From contig JAMPEQ010000008.1 in NCBI GenBank assembly GCA_023665085.1, positions 1 to 64,000 on the forward strand: a stretch of DNA of 64,000 bases, in the 5' to 3' direction. The stretch is from Bacteroides sp. (lineage in GTDB: Bacteria; Bacillota; Clostridia; Oscillospirales; Acutalibacteraceae). Below, one piece after another: positions 8,341 through 17,238 of this stretch. Numbering within the stretch: the stretch's first letter is position 1; the number at the start of each line of letters is the position of its first letter. The notes under the pieces are model-generated. The model worked only from the letters and a program-made list of their open reading frames with translations, did no database searches and was not told the DNA's origin. Made by a program: the position numbers and the translations under genes.

Positions 8341-9780
8341 ATGGAAGATATTTCAAAGCAAAAGCATATGAAATTTAAAGAAATTGCTGCATATTCACTT
8401 GGTTTATTTGGCTTTCAGGCAATAGTAGGTCTTTTAAATTCATATCAGGCAGAATTTGACGGTTCAATTCTTGGCGTAAATGTAAGTGTAGTTGCAATTT
8501 TGATTCTTATTGCAAAAATTGTTTCTGCAGTTGCAGATCCGATTGTTGGTAACCTTGTAGACCGTTCAAAAAGCAAGCACGGCAAGTTCAAATCAATGAT
8601 TATGTATTCAATCATTCCGCTTCTTGTTATGACAGCTGTTGTGTTTATTGATGTTCCTTTTAAATCAAACACAATGCTTACATATGTGTGGATTTTTATT
8701 ACATACTTAATTTGGAGCATTGCAATGACAATGGGTGATGTTCCGTCACAGGGTATTGCATCTGTTCTTACACCAAATCCTACAGAAAGAACAAATGTTG
8801 TTTCAATTTCAAATACATTCAAGCAGGTTGGATTTTCTGCTTGCGTAGTTATAGTTCCTATTGTTTGCCTTATTATTCCGGGTGGTTCTCAGGTTTTTGG
8901 ATTTGAGGGTGATACAGATACTCCTATGATTGCACCTGAATATTTAGGAACAGCAATTTTAACAGCAGTTCTTGGATGTATACTTTTTGCACTAATTCCG
9001 CTTATTAATAAGGAAAGAGTTACAAATACTTCTGCTGAAAAAACAACTGCAAAAGATATGATTAATGCGCTTAAAAACAATAAGCCGTTTATGCTGGTTA
9101 TTATTTCATATTTCCTTGGCTTTGGACGTCAGATGGCAATGGGTATTCAGGTTCAGGCTGCAACAGTTATTTTAGGCTCACAGAATCTTGTTGCTGTTCT
9201 TGGTATTGTTACTGCTGTAGGATCAATGATTTCAATGGCACTCTGCCCACTTCTTATTAAGAAGCTTGATGAAAAGAAGGCTTACATTATTCTGTCAATT
9301 TATGGTTTTGCAGCTTCAATTTTCTCTTTTGTAATAGGTCATTTTTGGTTTATTAATCCAACTAATATGGTGCTTACAGTTCTTTTCTATGCATCATTGT
9401 TCCTTATCGGTTTGCAGTTCGGTGCTGTAACACTTATGCCTATGATTATGACTGCCGATGCCGTAGATTATTATGAATACGAAACAGGCAAAAGAATGGA
9501 AGGTGCCTGCTATTCAATTCTTACCTTAACAATCAAGGTTTGCCTTGCTCTCGGCACAGCAGTTGGTCTTATTTTTGTTCAGCAGTCAGGATATTATGAA
9601 GGCCTTACAACAGGTGCATTCAAAACATCAACAAAGGATATTATTTTCTTCGCATACACAGCTCTTCCGGGAATACTTGCACTTCTTTCAATTATTCCTA
9701 TGTTCAAGTATGATATTGTAGGCGAAAAGAAATCAAAAATTTCTTCTGCACTTGCAGAAAGAAGAAAAAAAGCTGAATAA
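8341..9780 (+). CDS. GPH-family (MelB-like) sugar:cation symporter
   Basis: 479 aa with about 12 membrane segments. The N-terminal region (SYQAEFDGSILG...ADPIVGNLVDRSKSKHGKFK) carries the DPIVG and DR-x-x-x-x-GKF signatures of the glycoside-pentoside-hexuronide:cation symporter family. These carriers take up glycosides, pentosides or glucuronides with Na+ or H+. Its ribosome site is AAGGAGA, eight bases before ATG. It lies 87 bp after the SDR gene, behind a terminator hairpin. The substrate is unknown; a shared substrate with the SDR is inferred from position. Confidence 0.88.
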   Translation: MEDISKQKHMKFKEIAAYSLGLFGFQAIVGLLNSYQAEFDGSILGVNVSVVAILILIAKIVSAVADPIVGNLVDRSKSKHGKFKSMIMYSIIPLLVMTAVVFIDVPFKSNTMLTYVWIFITYLIWSIAMTMGDVPSQGIASVLTPNPTERTNVVSISNTFKQVGFSACVVIVPIVCLIIPGGSQVFGFEGDTDTPMIAPEYLGTAILTAVLGCILFALIPLINKERVTNTSAEKTTAKDMINALKNNKPFMLVIISYFLGFGRQMAMGIQVQAATVILGSQNLVAVLGIVTAVGSMISMALCPLLIKKLDEKKAYIILSIYGFAASIFSFVIGHFWFINPTNMVLTVLFYASLFLIGLQFGAVTLMPMIMTADAVDYYEYETGKRMEGACYSILTLTIKVCLALGTAVGLIFVQQSGYYEGLTTGAFKTSTKDIIFFAYTALPGILALLSIIPMFKYDIVGEKKSKISSALAERRKKAE

Positions 9781-9808
9781 TTTCAATATTTTGCTAATAA
9801 AAAATATC

Positions 9809-9840
9809 AGGACTGAGGTTGACTGCCCCAGTCCTTTTTT
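9809..9840 (+). terminator. Terminator after the GPH symporter
   Basis: GGACTG (9810-9815) and CAGTCC (9829-9834) form the stem, followed by six T's. The -10-like TATAAT for the next gene (9842-9847) starts right behind it. Confidence 0.8.
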
Positions 9841-9881
9841 GATATAATCAACTTATGCTATGACATTAAGAGGTGAATATT

Positions 9882-11966
9882 TTGAAAAAAATATTATCAT
9901 TTATATTATCGGCTGTAATTATAATTACATCTGTTTCAGGTATGACTATTACTGCAAATGCTGATACAGGTTCGTGCGGTGCAAATGTCAGCTATAATTT
10001 TAATTCTGACACAGGTGCGCTGGTTATTTCAGGCACAGGAGCAATGACTGATTACAGTACAAATAACCGCCCTGTTTGGTTTGGCAAAGAGGTAAAAACT
10101 ATAGCTGTGCAAAGTGGTGTAACATCAATAGGAAATCGTGCTTTTCAATCTCTCAGCAGTGTAACAGCTATTTCAATTGCAGATACTGTAAAAAGTATTG
10201 GTGAAAGAGCCTTTGAGGGTGCTGCTGCAGGTGCAAGTCCGCTTATTGCAATTAATATTTCTGCAAATGTTGAAAGCATTGGCGATAAAGCGTTCAGAGG
10301 AATGACAAAGGTTTCTGCCTTTAACGTGAACGGCAGCAACAAAAATTTTTCATCCGATGACGGCGTTTTGTATAATAAAGATAAAACTGTTCTTATTGCA
10401 GCACCGCCAAGAGTGGCTGTTGATACCTTAATTCTGCCGTCAACTTTAACAGAAATAAAAGCTGATGCATTCTACAAATCACAGACTGTTAAAAATATTA
10501 TTATGCCTGCCTCTGTAAATATTGTCGGGGACGGAATAACCTCCGTATTTTCAAGCAGCAGTGATTTGACAGTGTATTATTCAAATAACAGTGAGTTTGG
10601 TTGGAGTGCTTATTTGAAGAATTCAAATATAAACGGCAAGCCTTATCCTGTTATTTCTTTCAAATATTGTAATGGTGAAGTTGTTGATAAGGAATATATG
10701 CCTTTTACAAAAGGCAGTGATGTGATTGCTCCAGTTCCGACAAAGCCGTTGATAAATGGCGATAAAACTCATAACGTTTATTCATTTTCTGCTGATTATG
10801 CAGATGTAACAGAGAATGCAGAATATAATGAAAGTTTTGTCACTGAGCCCTGCGATTTCAGCAAATATGATATTGTAAAAGAACCTACCGTGCTTGAAAA
10901 CGGAATAGGGAGATATACCTGTGTGGTTTGCGGATGTACTGATGATGTCGTAATTCCTAAAGAGCCGTGTTACCATAACGGAGAGCGAAAAATTGTAGGT
11001 GCAATTAATCCCACCTGTACCGAAAACGGATACAGCGGTGATGAAGTTTGCCTTCTCTGCAATCAATATGTAAACTATGGTGAAGCTGTTGAAGCAACAG
11101 GTCATCATCATGAATTAAGCACAGTTGTAAATCCTATTTGTACTGAGCAGGGATACACTGTTTATAAATGTGCGGATTGTGATGACTCATATGAGGCTGA
11201 TTATGTTGAAGCAACAGGTCATAGCTATGATATTAAAGTAACTAAACCGGCTTCTTGCACATCAACAGGTATTGTGACTTATACATGTACTGCTTGTGAG
11301 GAAACTAAAAATGAAGTAATTGCAAAAACATCCCACAAATATAAAACAGCAACCGCTAAAGCAACAGCAAGCAAGAATGGCAGTAGAATAACAAAATGTA
11401 CAGACTGTAATGCTGTAAAATCAAATACAGTAATACCGAAAATATCAACAATAAATTTAAGTGCAACAACCTACACATATAATGGAAAAGCTCGTACACC
11501 TGCCGTAACTGTCAAAGACATCAGTGGAAAAACCTTAAAGAAAAATACTGATTATACAGTGACATATGCCAAAGGCAGAAAGGCTGTAGGAAAATATTCA
11601 GTAAAAATCACCTTTAAAGGCAATTATAGCGGAACTGCTTCAAAGACATTTACAATTATACCGAAGTCTACAAGCGTTTCAAAGCTCACAAAAGGCAAAA
11701 AGAAATTTACTGTAAAGTGGAAAAAGCTTACTACGCAGACAACAGGCTATCAGATACAGTATTCAACTGATAAGAAATTTAAGAAGAACAATAAAACTAT
11801 AACAGTAGGCAAAAACAAGACAACATCAAAAACTATTTCTAAACTTAAGGCAAAGAAAAAGTATTATGTTCGTATTCGTACTTACAAAACAATTAAAGTA
11901 AACGGCAAGAACACAAAAATTTATTCTTCATGGTCGAAATCCAAAACTGTAACAACAAAGAAATAA
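9882..11966 (+). CDS. Secreted BspA-type leucine-rich-repeat surface protein
   Basis: About 694 aa. Start TTG 9882 follows AGAGGTG (9869-9875) by six bases. A signal peptide ends near TITANA. Residues ~60-240 are LRR_5/BspA repeats (VTSIGNRAF, VKSIGERAF, VESIGDKAF). A middle region (~300-510) has repeated CxxC pairs (CVVCGC, CLLC, CADC, CTAC, CTDC) of the type found as zinc-ribbon-like repeats in surface proteins of gut Clostridia. The last ~170 residues are two Lys-rich beta-sandwich modules, the second fibronectin-III-like (GYQIQYST), ending KTVTTKK. This tail is nearly the same as that of the protein ending at 62763. Likely exported and cell-associated; the binding partner is unknown. Confidence 0.82.
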   Translation: MKKILSFILSAVIIITSVSGMTITANADTGSCGANVSYNFNSDTGALVISGTGAMTDYSTNNRPVWFGKEVKTIAVQSGVTSIGNRAFQSLSSVTAISIADTVKSIGERAFEGAAAGASPLIAINISANVESIGDKAFRGMTKVSAFNVNGSNKNFSSDDGVLYNKDKTVLIAAPPRVAVDTLILPSTLTEIKADAFYKSQTVKNIIMPASVNIVGDGITSVFSSSSDLTVYYSNNSEFGWSAYLKNSNINGKPYPVISFKYCNGEVVDKEYMPFTKGSDVIAPVPTKPLINGDKTHNVYSFSADYADVTENAEYNESFVTEPCDFSKYDIVKEPTVLENGIGRYTCVVCGCTDDVVIPKEPCYHNGERKIVGAINPTCTENGYSGDEVCLLCNQYVNYGEAVEATGHHHELSTVVNPICTEQGYTVYKCADCDDSYEADYVEATGHSYDIKVTKPASCTSTGIVTYTCTACEETKNEVIAKTSHKYKTATAKATASKNGSRITKCTDCNAVKSNTVIPKISTINLSATTYTYNGKARTPAVTVKDISGKTLKKNTDYTVTYAKGRKAVGKYSVKITFKGNYSGTASKTFTIIPKSTSVSKLTKGKKKFTVKWKKLTTQTTGYQIQYSTDKKFKKNNKTITVGKNKTTSKTISKLKAKKKYYVRIRTYKTIKVNGKNTKIYSSWSKSKTVTTKK

Positions 11967-11974
11967 TATATTGC

Positions 11975-12004
11975 AGGGTGTGCCATTCTTGGCACACCTT
12001 TTTT
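11975..12004 (+). terminator. Terminator after the LRR protein gene
   Basis: GGTGTGCC and GGCACACC form an 8-bp stem with an ATTCTT loop, followed by TTTTTT. Confidence 0.85.
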
Positions 12005-12024
12005 CGTATGCGAATTGTCATTGG

Positions 12025-12042
12025 AATGCCGAGGACGGCATT
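12025..12042. repeat. Short palindromic repeat AATGCCG-AGGA-CGGCATT
   Basis: A perfect 7-bp inverted repeat with a 4-nt spacer lies between two terminators. It is GC-richer than its surroundings and resembles the small palindromic units scattered in Clostridia genomes. Only one copy was noticed in this window, so dispersal is a guess. Confidence 0.4.
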
Positions 12043-12057
12043 ACCTACAAAAACTGA

Positions 12058-12083
12058 AAGAGCAGTTCATTTGAACTGCTCTT
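12058..12083 (-). terminator. Terminator of the ech-hyp operon
   Basis: A 12-bp palindrome (AAGAGCAGTTCA / TGAACTGCTCTT) lies 24 bp past the hypE stop. On the minus strand it is followed by a T-rich stretch. Confidence 0.8.
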
Positions 12084-12106
12084 CTTATCTTCTATTATGA
12101 TATATT

Positions 12107-13087
12107 TTAACAAATTCTTGGCAAACCTTCTCCGTAGAGGACATTTACCTGCCGTTTTCCGCCAAGCTCAGTTACCAAGGTTACACCGCTTCCGCTGTTT
12201 ACTCTGCCGATTATCTGAGCATTTTCACCGTATTTGCAGCTTTTCATAATTTCGACAGCTTGCTGTGCCTGCTCCATTGGCATAACTGCCGTCAGCTTAC
12301 CCTCGTTTCCCATATGCATAATATCAAGTCCAAGAATTTTGGCAAATGATTTAACCTCAGCCGTTACGGGAATTGCAATCTCGTCAAGCTCAATATTTAC
12401 CTTTGATGCCTTGGCAAGCTCGTTTAAAACCGTACCCAATCCGCCTCTTGTAATATCCCGCATACAGTGTATTTCAATACCTGCTTTAAGCATTTTCTGC
12501 ACCATTTCACCAAGAGGTGCATTATCACTTTCAATATTATTTTCTATATTCATTCTTGCTGAAAGTATTGCTGCGTGATGATCACCCATTGTTCCGCTGA
12601 CAACAATTGCATCACCCTGACGAAGATTTGTTGACACAATGTCAGTGCTTTCTTTGACAAAGCCTACGCCTGTAGTGTTTATATAAACTCCACCGTTTCC
12701 CTCAATTACCTTGGTGTCACCGCAGATTATTGTAACACCTGCTTCTTCAGCAGTTTGTGCCATTGATGAAGCAATGATTTCAAGGGTTTCAGTATCTGCA
12801 CCCTCTTCAATAATGAAGGCTGAGGTGATATATTTTGGCACTGCACCACGCATAAGCAAATCATTAACAGTTCCGCATATGGATAATCTGCCGATGTTTC
12901 CCCCTTTGAAAATTAATGGAGTAACAACGAATGAATCGGTTGTTACGGCAATTTTTGATGCGCCGCCTACAACGGCACTGTCCTCCATCATATTAAGTAT
13001 AGGATTTGAAAAATGCTTGGCAAAAACCTTGTCTATAAGTTCGCTGGTGGACTTTCCTCCGCTGCCATGGGCTAATGTGATTTTCAT
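12107..13087 (-). CDS. hypE: Hydrogenase maturation protein HypE
   Basis: 326 aa, normal HypE length. It is a PurM/ThiL-type ATPase with an N-terminal HGSGGK segment. It ends in PRIC, whose terminal cysteine receives the carbamoyl group from HypF and is dehydrated to a thiocyanate, the source of the Fe-cyanide ligands of [NiFe] hydrogenases. It starts three bases after the hypD stop. It is the last gene of the ech-hyp cluster and is followed by a strong terminator. Confidence 0.96.
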   Translation of the reverse strand: MKITLAHGSGGKSTSELIDKVFAKHFSNPILNMMEDSAVVGGASKIAVTTDSFVVTPLIFKGGNIGRLSICGTVNDLLMRGAVPKYITSAFIIEEGADTETLEIIASSMAQTAEEAGVTIICGDTKVIEGNGGVYINTTGVGFVKESTDIVSTNLRQGDAIVVSGTMGDHHAAILSARMNIENNIESDNAPLGEMVQKMLKAGIEIHCMRDITRGGLGTVLNELAKASKVNIELDEIAIPVTAEVKSFAKILGLDIMHMGNEGKLTAVMPMEQAQQAVEIMKSCKYGENAQIIGRVNSGSGVTLVTELGGKRQVNVLYGEGLPRIC

Positions 13088-13090
13088 ATT

Positions 13091-14143
13091 CTAACCTCTG
13101 TTATTAATAAAGTAATGGAAGCATGCACCTTCATTTGAAACCATACATGCACCCTGCGGATTTTCAGGAGTGCAGGCTTTTCCGAACAGAGAACATTCTC
13201 GTGGTGATTTAAAGCCTGTTATAACCTCACCGCAGGAACAATGACTGTTCTTCATATTGTCATTTACAAGCTCTTTACTTCCTGCATCATATTTTTTATA
13301 TTTTTCTTTCAGTGCCATTCCTGAATTTTTTATATTACCGATTCCTCGCCAGCCTGCGTCACATGGCTCAAAGTATTTTTCTACGAGTTTTTGTGCCTTG
13401 ATATTTCCGTCATCGCTTACCGCACTTTTGTATAAATTCAAAACCTTGCTTTTGCCTTTTAGCTTGACTAAGGCATAAATAGATGCTAAAAGCTCTTTGC
13501 CCTCAAATCCGCTTACAACAAAGGGCAGCTGATATTTTTCTGCAAGAGGCTGAAAAGCGGCTGCTCCTGTTATAACACTGACATGCCCCGGTGCTATGAA
13601 GCCATCAACTTTACAGCCCATTCCACATAGTGTGTCAATCGCATTCGGCATTGTTTTCAGCGCCGTAAGAAGTTTTATATTGTTTATATTTTTATCAATT
13701 ATTTTATCCATCAGAACAGCATAAATAGGGGTAGTAGTTTCAAATCCTACCGCTGCAAAAACAAATGTTGTTTCAGGATTTTTTTCTGCAAGCTCAATTA
13801 TCTCAAAAGGGGAGTACACCATTTCTATTTGACCGCCCAGAGCCTTAACATTCTGCAGAGATTTTTCCGATCCCGGTACTCTTATCATGTCACCGAAGGT
13901 GACAACACAGGTGTTTTCTGACATAGCAAGCTCACACAGCCTGTCAATATAGCTTGCCACTGTAACACAAACAGGACATCCCGGACCGCTTATAAGCCTG
14001 ATTTTGTCACTGAGAAGAGAGGGAATTCCATTTTCACTTATAGCTGCAGTGTGAGTTCCGCAAACCTCCATAAATGAGAGCGGATCACCATCATAGCTTT
14101 TGAGAAATTCTGTAACATCACTGATGCTTATTGAATTTTTCAT
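13091..14143 (-). CDS. hypD: Hydrogenase maturation protein HypD
   Basis: About 350 aa. Carries the HypD signatures EVCGTHT near the N-terminus and GPGCPVC (about residue 67), plus a C-terminal cysteine group (CSCGEV, then three more Cys) for its [4Fe-4S] cluster. With HypC it is the scaffold on which Fe(CN)2CO is built. Start ATG 14143 is preferred because GGAGGAG lies five bases upstream. ATG 14155, overlapping the hypC stop as TAATG, precedes that ribosome site. Confidence 0.95.
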   Translation of the reverse strand: MKNSISISDVTEFLKSYDGDPLSFMEVCGTHTAAISENGIPSLLSDKIRLISGPGCPVCVTVASYIDRLCELAMSENTCVVTFGDMIRVPGSEKSLQNVKALGGQIEMVYSPFEIIELAEKNPETTFVFAAVGFETTTPIYAVLMDKIIDKNINNIKLLTALKTMPNAIDTLCGMGCKVDGFIAPGHVSVITGAAAFQPLAEKYQLPFVVSGFEGKELLASIYALVKLKGKSKVLNLYKSAVSDDGNIKAQKLVEKYFEPCDAGWRGIGNIKNSGMALKEKYKKYDAGSKELVNDNMKNSHCSCGEVITGFKSPRECSLFGKACTPENPQGACMVSNEGACFHYFINNRG

Positions 14144-14154
14144 GTTCTCCTCCA

Positions 14155-14367
14155 TTAAAGCTTGTTAAGCTCGTCAAAAATATCTATCATATTCAGTGCT
14201 TCATCTTCAGGAATTTTTTGTATAATTAAGCCTGCATGAACAAGTGCATAATCCCCAACATTAATGTCTATTATGCCTTTGTTAGCATTTACTCTGTTGC
14301 CGTTGTAATCAATAATACAGTTGTCACCATTTATTTCAATTACCTTACCCGGTGCTGCAACACACAT
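14155..14367 (-). CDS. hypC: Hydrogenase assembly chaperone HypC
   Basis: 70 aa. It begins MCVAAPGKV, the required MC-x-x-x-PG start in which Cys2 holds the Fe centre. It is a small OB-like chaperone that works with HypD and then delivers the Fe(CN)2CO group to the large subunit EchE. It sits between hypF (two-base gap) and hypD (overlapping stop/start). Confidence 0.95.
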   Translation of the reverse strand: MCVAAPGKVIEINGDNCIIDYNGNRVNANKGIIDINVGDYALVHAGLIIQKIPEDEALNMIDIFDELNKL

Positions 14368-14369
14368 TT

Positions 14370-16457
14370 TTATTCCTCCAATACTGCAATATATGCCTGT
14401 CCCAGTGCAATAGCTCCGTCACCGCTGGGCACCCTTTCATTAATATACACCGAAAAGCCTTTTTCTTCAAGCATAGTTATAGCTTTTTCTGTCAAAAGTC
14501 TGTTGTTAAATACACCGCCGCTGAGAACAATCTGATTTATTTTCTGTTCATCTCTGTATTTTACTGACAAATCAGTTATCAGCTCTGTCAGCATATTATG
14601 AAAGCCAAGTGCAAGCTCTTCTGCAGATGTTTTGTTTTTAGCATTTTTTATTTCTGTCAGTATGTCAATAGGATTAAGTGATTTTGTCAGTGCATATGCC
14701 TTGCCGGCTTTTTTTGCACAAGCCTCCAGTGCACATGCACATTCTCCCTCATAGCTGTTATAATGCTTTATATCAAGCAGAGCCGATACTGCGTCAAACA
14801 GTCTTCCCATACCTGAATATTTAGCAGTGTTAATATTGTTTTTCAAAGCCTTTTCAACCAGCTCATTTCCTCCCAGATAACAGGCAAGTGCAAGATCTGC
14901 ATTTTTTGAAATCTCATCAGATCCGATGATTTTTACATAATCAAGATGTGAAACTCTTTTAAAATCTTTTCCGTTAAAGGTGAATACTTCGCTTCCCCAG
15001 ATTGCTCCGTCATCACCATATCCTGTGCCGTCAAAGGCAAATCCGAGTACACTTCCTTCAAGCTTATGCTCTGCAATTACTGATGCCACATGTGCCTTGT
15101 GATGCTGAATTATAATATCATTATCACATAGATTTGCTGAATAATATTTTGGATGTGCATCAGCAACAAATTTTTCAGGGCTAAAAGAATGAAGCCTGCA
15201 AAATCTGCTGATATTGCTTTTATATGACTGAAGCACATTGACCTCCTCTAAGTCACCAAAATACTGACTGAGAAAAACATATCTGTCTTTGTGGATTCCG
15301 AAAACAGCTTTCAAATCTCCACCAAAGCAAAGTGTATCTGCCTTGGATTTTTTGCCAATATCTATTGCAAGCGGTACATATCCTCTTGCACGTCTGATAA
15401 ACTGTATTCTGCCCGAATTTACATATACAACACTGTCATCAAGAGGTGTCAGAATTTCTCTGTTGTGTGATAAAACGGGAATATTAAACTTTTTTATTTC
15501 TTCGTCATCAATTATTACAGGCTCTCCGCTGATATTTGCACTTGTCATAATAAGGGGAGAGATTTTGTCAAGCAGCATAATCTGCACAGGATTGCATGGC
15601 AGAAATGCTCCGATATAATCACTTTCACCACAAACGGATTTATGAAAATCTTTCTTTTTTTCAAGCAAAACAATTGGTTTGGCCGCAGACAAGAGAAGTT
15701 CCTTTTCCTTGCTGTTAACAAAGCAGAATTCTTCGATTTCTTTTATTGAAGAAAACATTACGGCAAAGGGCTTTGTATCTCTGCCTTTGATTTTTCTGAG
15801 TTTTTCAACTGCAGGAATATTATTTACATCGCATGCCAGGTGATAGCCTCCTATATCCTTTACAGCAAGGATTTCACCTGAATTAAGCAAGCATGCCGCC
15901 TTATCGATAGGAATGCTTATTTCAGGCCCGCAGGACTTGCAGGCGATTGTTTGTGCATGGCATCTTCGGTCTGTATGTTCAGTATATTCTTTTCTGCAAT
16001 CGTCACACATATCAAATTGTGACATTGTTATATTTTCTCTGTCATAGGGCAGATTATTAATTATTGTATATCTTGGTCCGCAGTTTATACAGCTTATAAA
16101 AGGATGCTTGAATCTGCGGTTATTTTCGTCTTTAAGTTCTTTTTCGCAATCACTGCACGTTGCCAAATCAGGAGTGATAAAAGGAATTTGATTATCTTTT
16201 GTAGAATGTACTATAGTAAAATCGTCAAAATCTTTGTCTTTAATAATTTTTTCGTTATAATATTTAATTTCAAACATACCAATAAGGCGCTGGACAAAAC
16301 TGTCCAGCACCTGTTTTTCTCCGCTGATAATCAGCTCAACACTGCCACCGGAATTTTTAATCTGACCTTTTATGTTAAGTTCTTTTGCAATTCGCAGAGC
16401 AGTCGGTCTGAAACCGATACCCTGAACAATGCCATTAAAGGTTAAAGTTTTGGTCAT
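14370..16457 (-). CDS. hypF: Carbamoyltransferase HypF
   Basis: About 695 aa, slightly shorter than the 750 aa of E. coli HypF. Domains in order: acylphosphatase (about 1-90), paired CxxC zinc fingers (CSDCEK, CDDCRK, CKSCGP; about 100-190), a YrdC-like domain (about 200-380) and a Kae1-like carbamoyltransferase domain with QHHKAH. It makes carbamoyl-AMP and carbamoylates HypE. Start ATG 16457 gives the usual N-terminus TKTLTFNGIVQGIGFRP. GTG 16466 is an alternative and sits closer to the only ribosome site, GGAAAGG (16478-16472). That site lies inside a long inverted repeat. Confidence 0.93.
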   Translation of the reverse strand: MTKTLTFNGIVQGIGFRPTALRIAKELNIKGQIKNSGGSVELIISGEKQVLDSFVQRLIGMFEIKYYNEKIIKDKDFDDFTIVHSTKDNQIPFITPDLATCSDCEKELKDENNRRFKHPFISCINCGPRYTIINNLPYDRENITMSQFDMCDDCRKEYTEHTDRRCHAQTIACKSCGPEISIPIDKAACLLNSGEILAVKDIGGYHLACDVNNIPAVEKLRKIKGRDTKPFAVMFSSIKEIEEFCFVNSKEKELLLSAAKPIVLLEKKKDFHKSVCGESDYIGAFLPCNPVQIMLLDKISPLIMTSANISGEPVIIDDEEIKKFNIPVLSHNREILTPLDDSVVYVNSGRIQFIRRARGYVPLAIDIGKKSKADTLCFGGDLKAVFGIHKDRYVFLSQYFGDLEEVNVLQSYKSNISRFCRLHSFSPEKFVADAHPKYYSANLCDNDIIIQHHKAHVASVIAEHKLEGSVLGFAFDGTGYGDDGAIWGSEVFTFNGKDFKRVSHLDYVKIIGSDEISKNADLALACYLGGNELVEKALKNNINTAKYSGMGRLFDAVSALLDIKHYNSYEGECACALEACAKKAGKAYALTKSLNPIDILTEIKNAKNKTSAEELALGFHNMLTELITDLSVKYRDEQKINQIVLSGGVFNNRLLTEKAITMLEEKGFSVYINERVPSGDGAIALGQAYIAVLEE

Positions 16458-16459
16458 GC

Positions 16460-16543
16460 AATTCACATAGCCTTTCCGGCTGCAAAAAAGCAATAAAAAC
16501 ACAACGTATCCTTGTTGCAGCCGGACAAGGCGTTATGTAAATT
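16460..16543. repeat. Long imperfect inverted repeat upstream of hypF
   Basis: The arms 16460-16485 and 16515-16543 are complementary over about 26 bases (core TTGCAGCCGGA, then AAGGC, TATGT and AATT), with three extra bases and one mismatch; the loop is 29 nt. The hypF ribosome site is in one arm. A partial third copy (CCGGATAAGG, 16593-16602) and a 9-bp hairpin (CTCAAAATT/AATTTTGAG, 16552-16581) lie between it and echF. Confidence 0.75.
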
Positions 16544-16613
16544 TCAGCCATCTCAAAATTATGCTATTTGAAAATTTTGAGGGCAATATAATCCGGATAA
16601 GGTAAAAATTACA

Positions 16614-17225
16614 CTATCCCTCTTTGTGAATAGTAACTATGCCCTTTTCACCATCATCTTCAGCAAATGACAATGCCTTGAATTTGAGACATGCATCTAT
16701 ACACGCACCGCACTGTACGCACTTGTCTCTGTCTATTGTCCATGTCTTTGCTTCTTTTCTGTCTACAGTTATACATTCCTGAGGGCATTTTCTTGCACAA
16801 AGGCCGCAAAGAATACATTTTTCAATATCATTGGTAATTTTGCCTGTTGTTAATTTTCCTGACTCCTCTTCAGTTGGTTCAGGAATAGGCTGACTGTATG
16901 AATCAACAGTCTTTTCTGTGCTTGGTTCTGTATATCCTGCAGCCATTGTTAAACATTTTTTAGGGCAGGCATTTACACAAGCCTGACACTGAACACAGCC
17001 CATACGCTCAATAGTCCATGTTTTTGAAGCTCTGTCTACTTTTATTGCGCCTGACATACATTTGCGCTGGCACATACCGCACATAATACAGTCATCAATA
17101 TTTATTTCAACATGACCTCTGCTTTTTTCAGGATAAGTTTTAGGAACAGCAGGATATTGAGAGGTAGCAGGCTTTGAAAACAGATTTTTTAATGCTGTAA
17201 CAGTAAAATCCATAATTGTTGACAT
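16614..17225 (-). CDS. echF: Ech hydrogenase polyferredoxin subunit (EchF-like)
   Basis: 203 aa with sixteen cysteines in four [4Fe-4S] motifs: CIMCGMCQRKC, CVQCQACVNACP, CILCGLCARKCP and CVQCGACIDAC. EchF of Methanosarcina has two clusters (~120 aa). Here the ferredoxin unit is doubled, with a TWTI-x-R spacer segment repeated in both halves and a Pro/Glu/Thr linker between them. It carries electrons from ferredoxin to EchC and is the last structural gene, starting 13 bp after echE. Confidence 0.88.
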   Translation of the reverse strand: MSTIMDFTVTALKNLFSKPATSQYPAVPKTYPEKSRGHVEINIDDCIMCGMCQRKCMSGAIKVDRASKTWTIERMGCVQCQACVNACPKKCLTMAAGYTEPSTEKTVDSYSQPIPEPTEEESGKLTTGKITNDIEKCILCGLCARKCPQECITVDRKEAKTWTIDRDKCVQCGACIDACLKFKALSFAEDDGEKGIVTIHKEG

Positions 17226-17238
17226 AATATACTACCTC

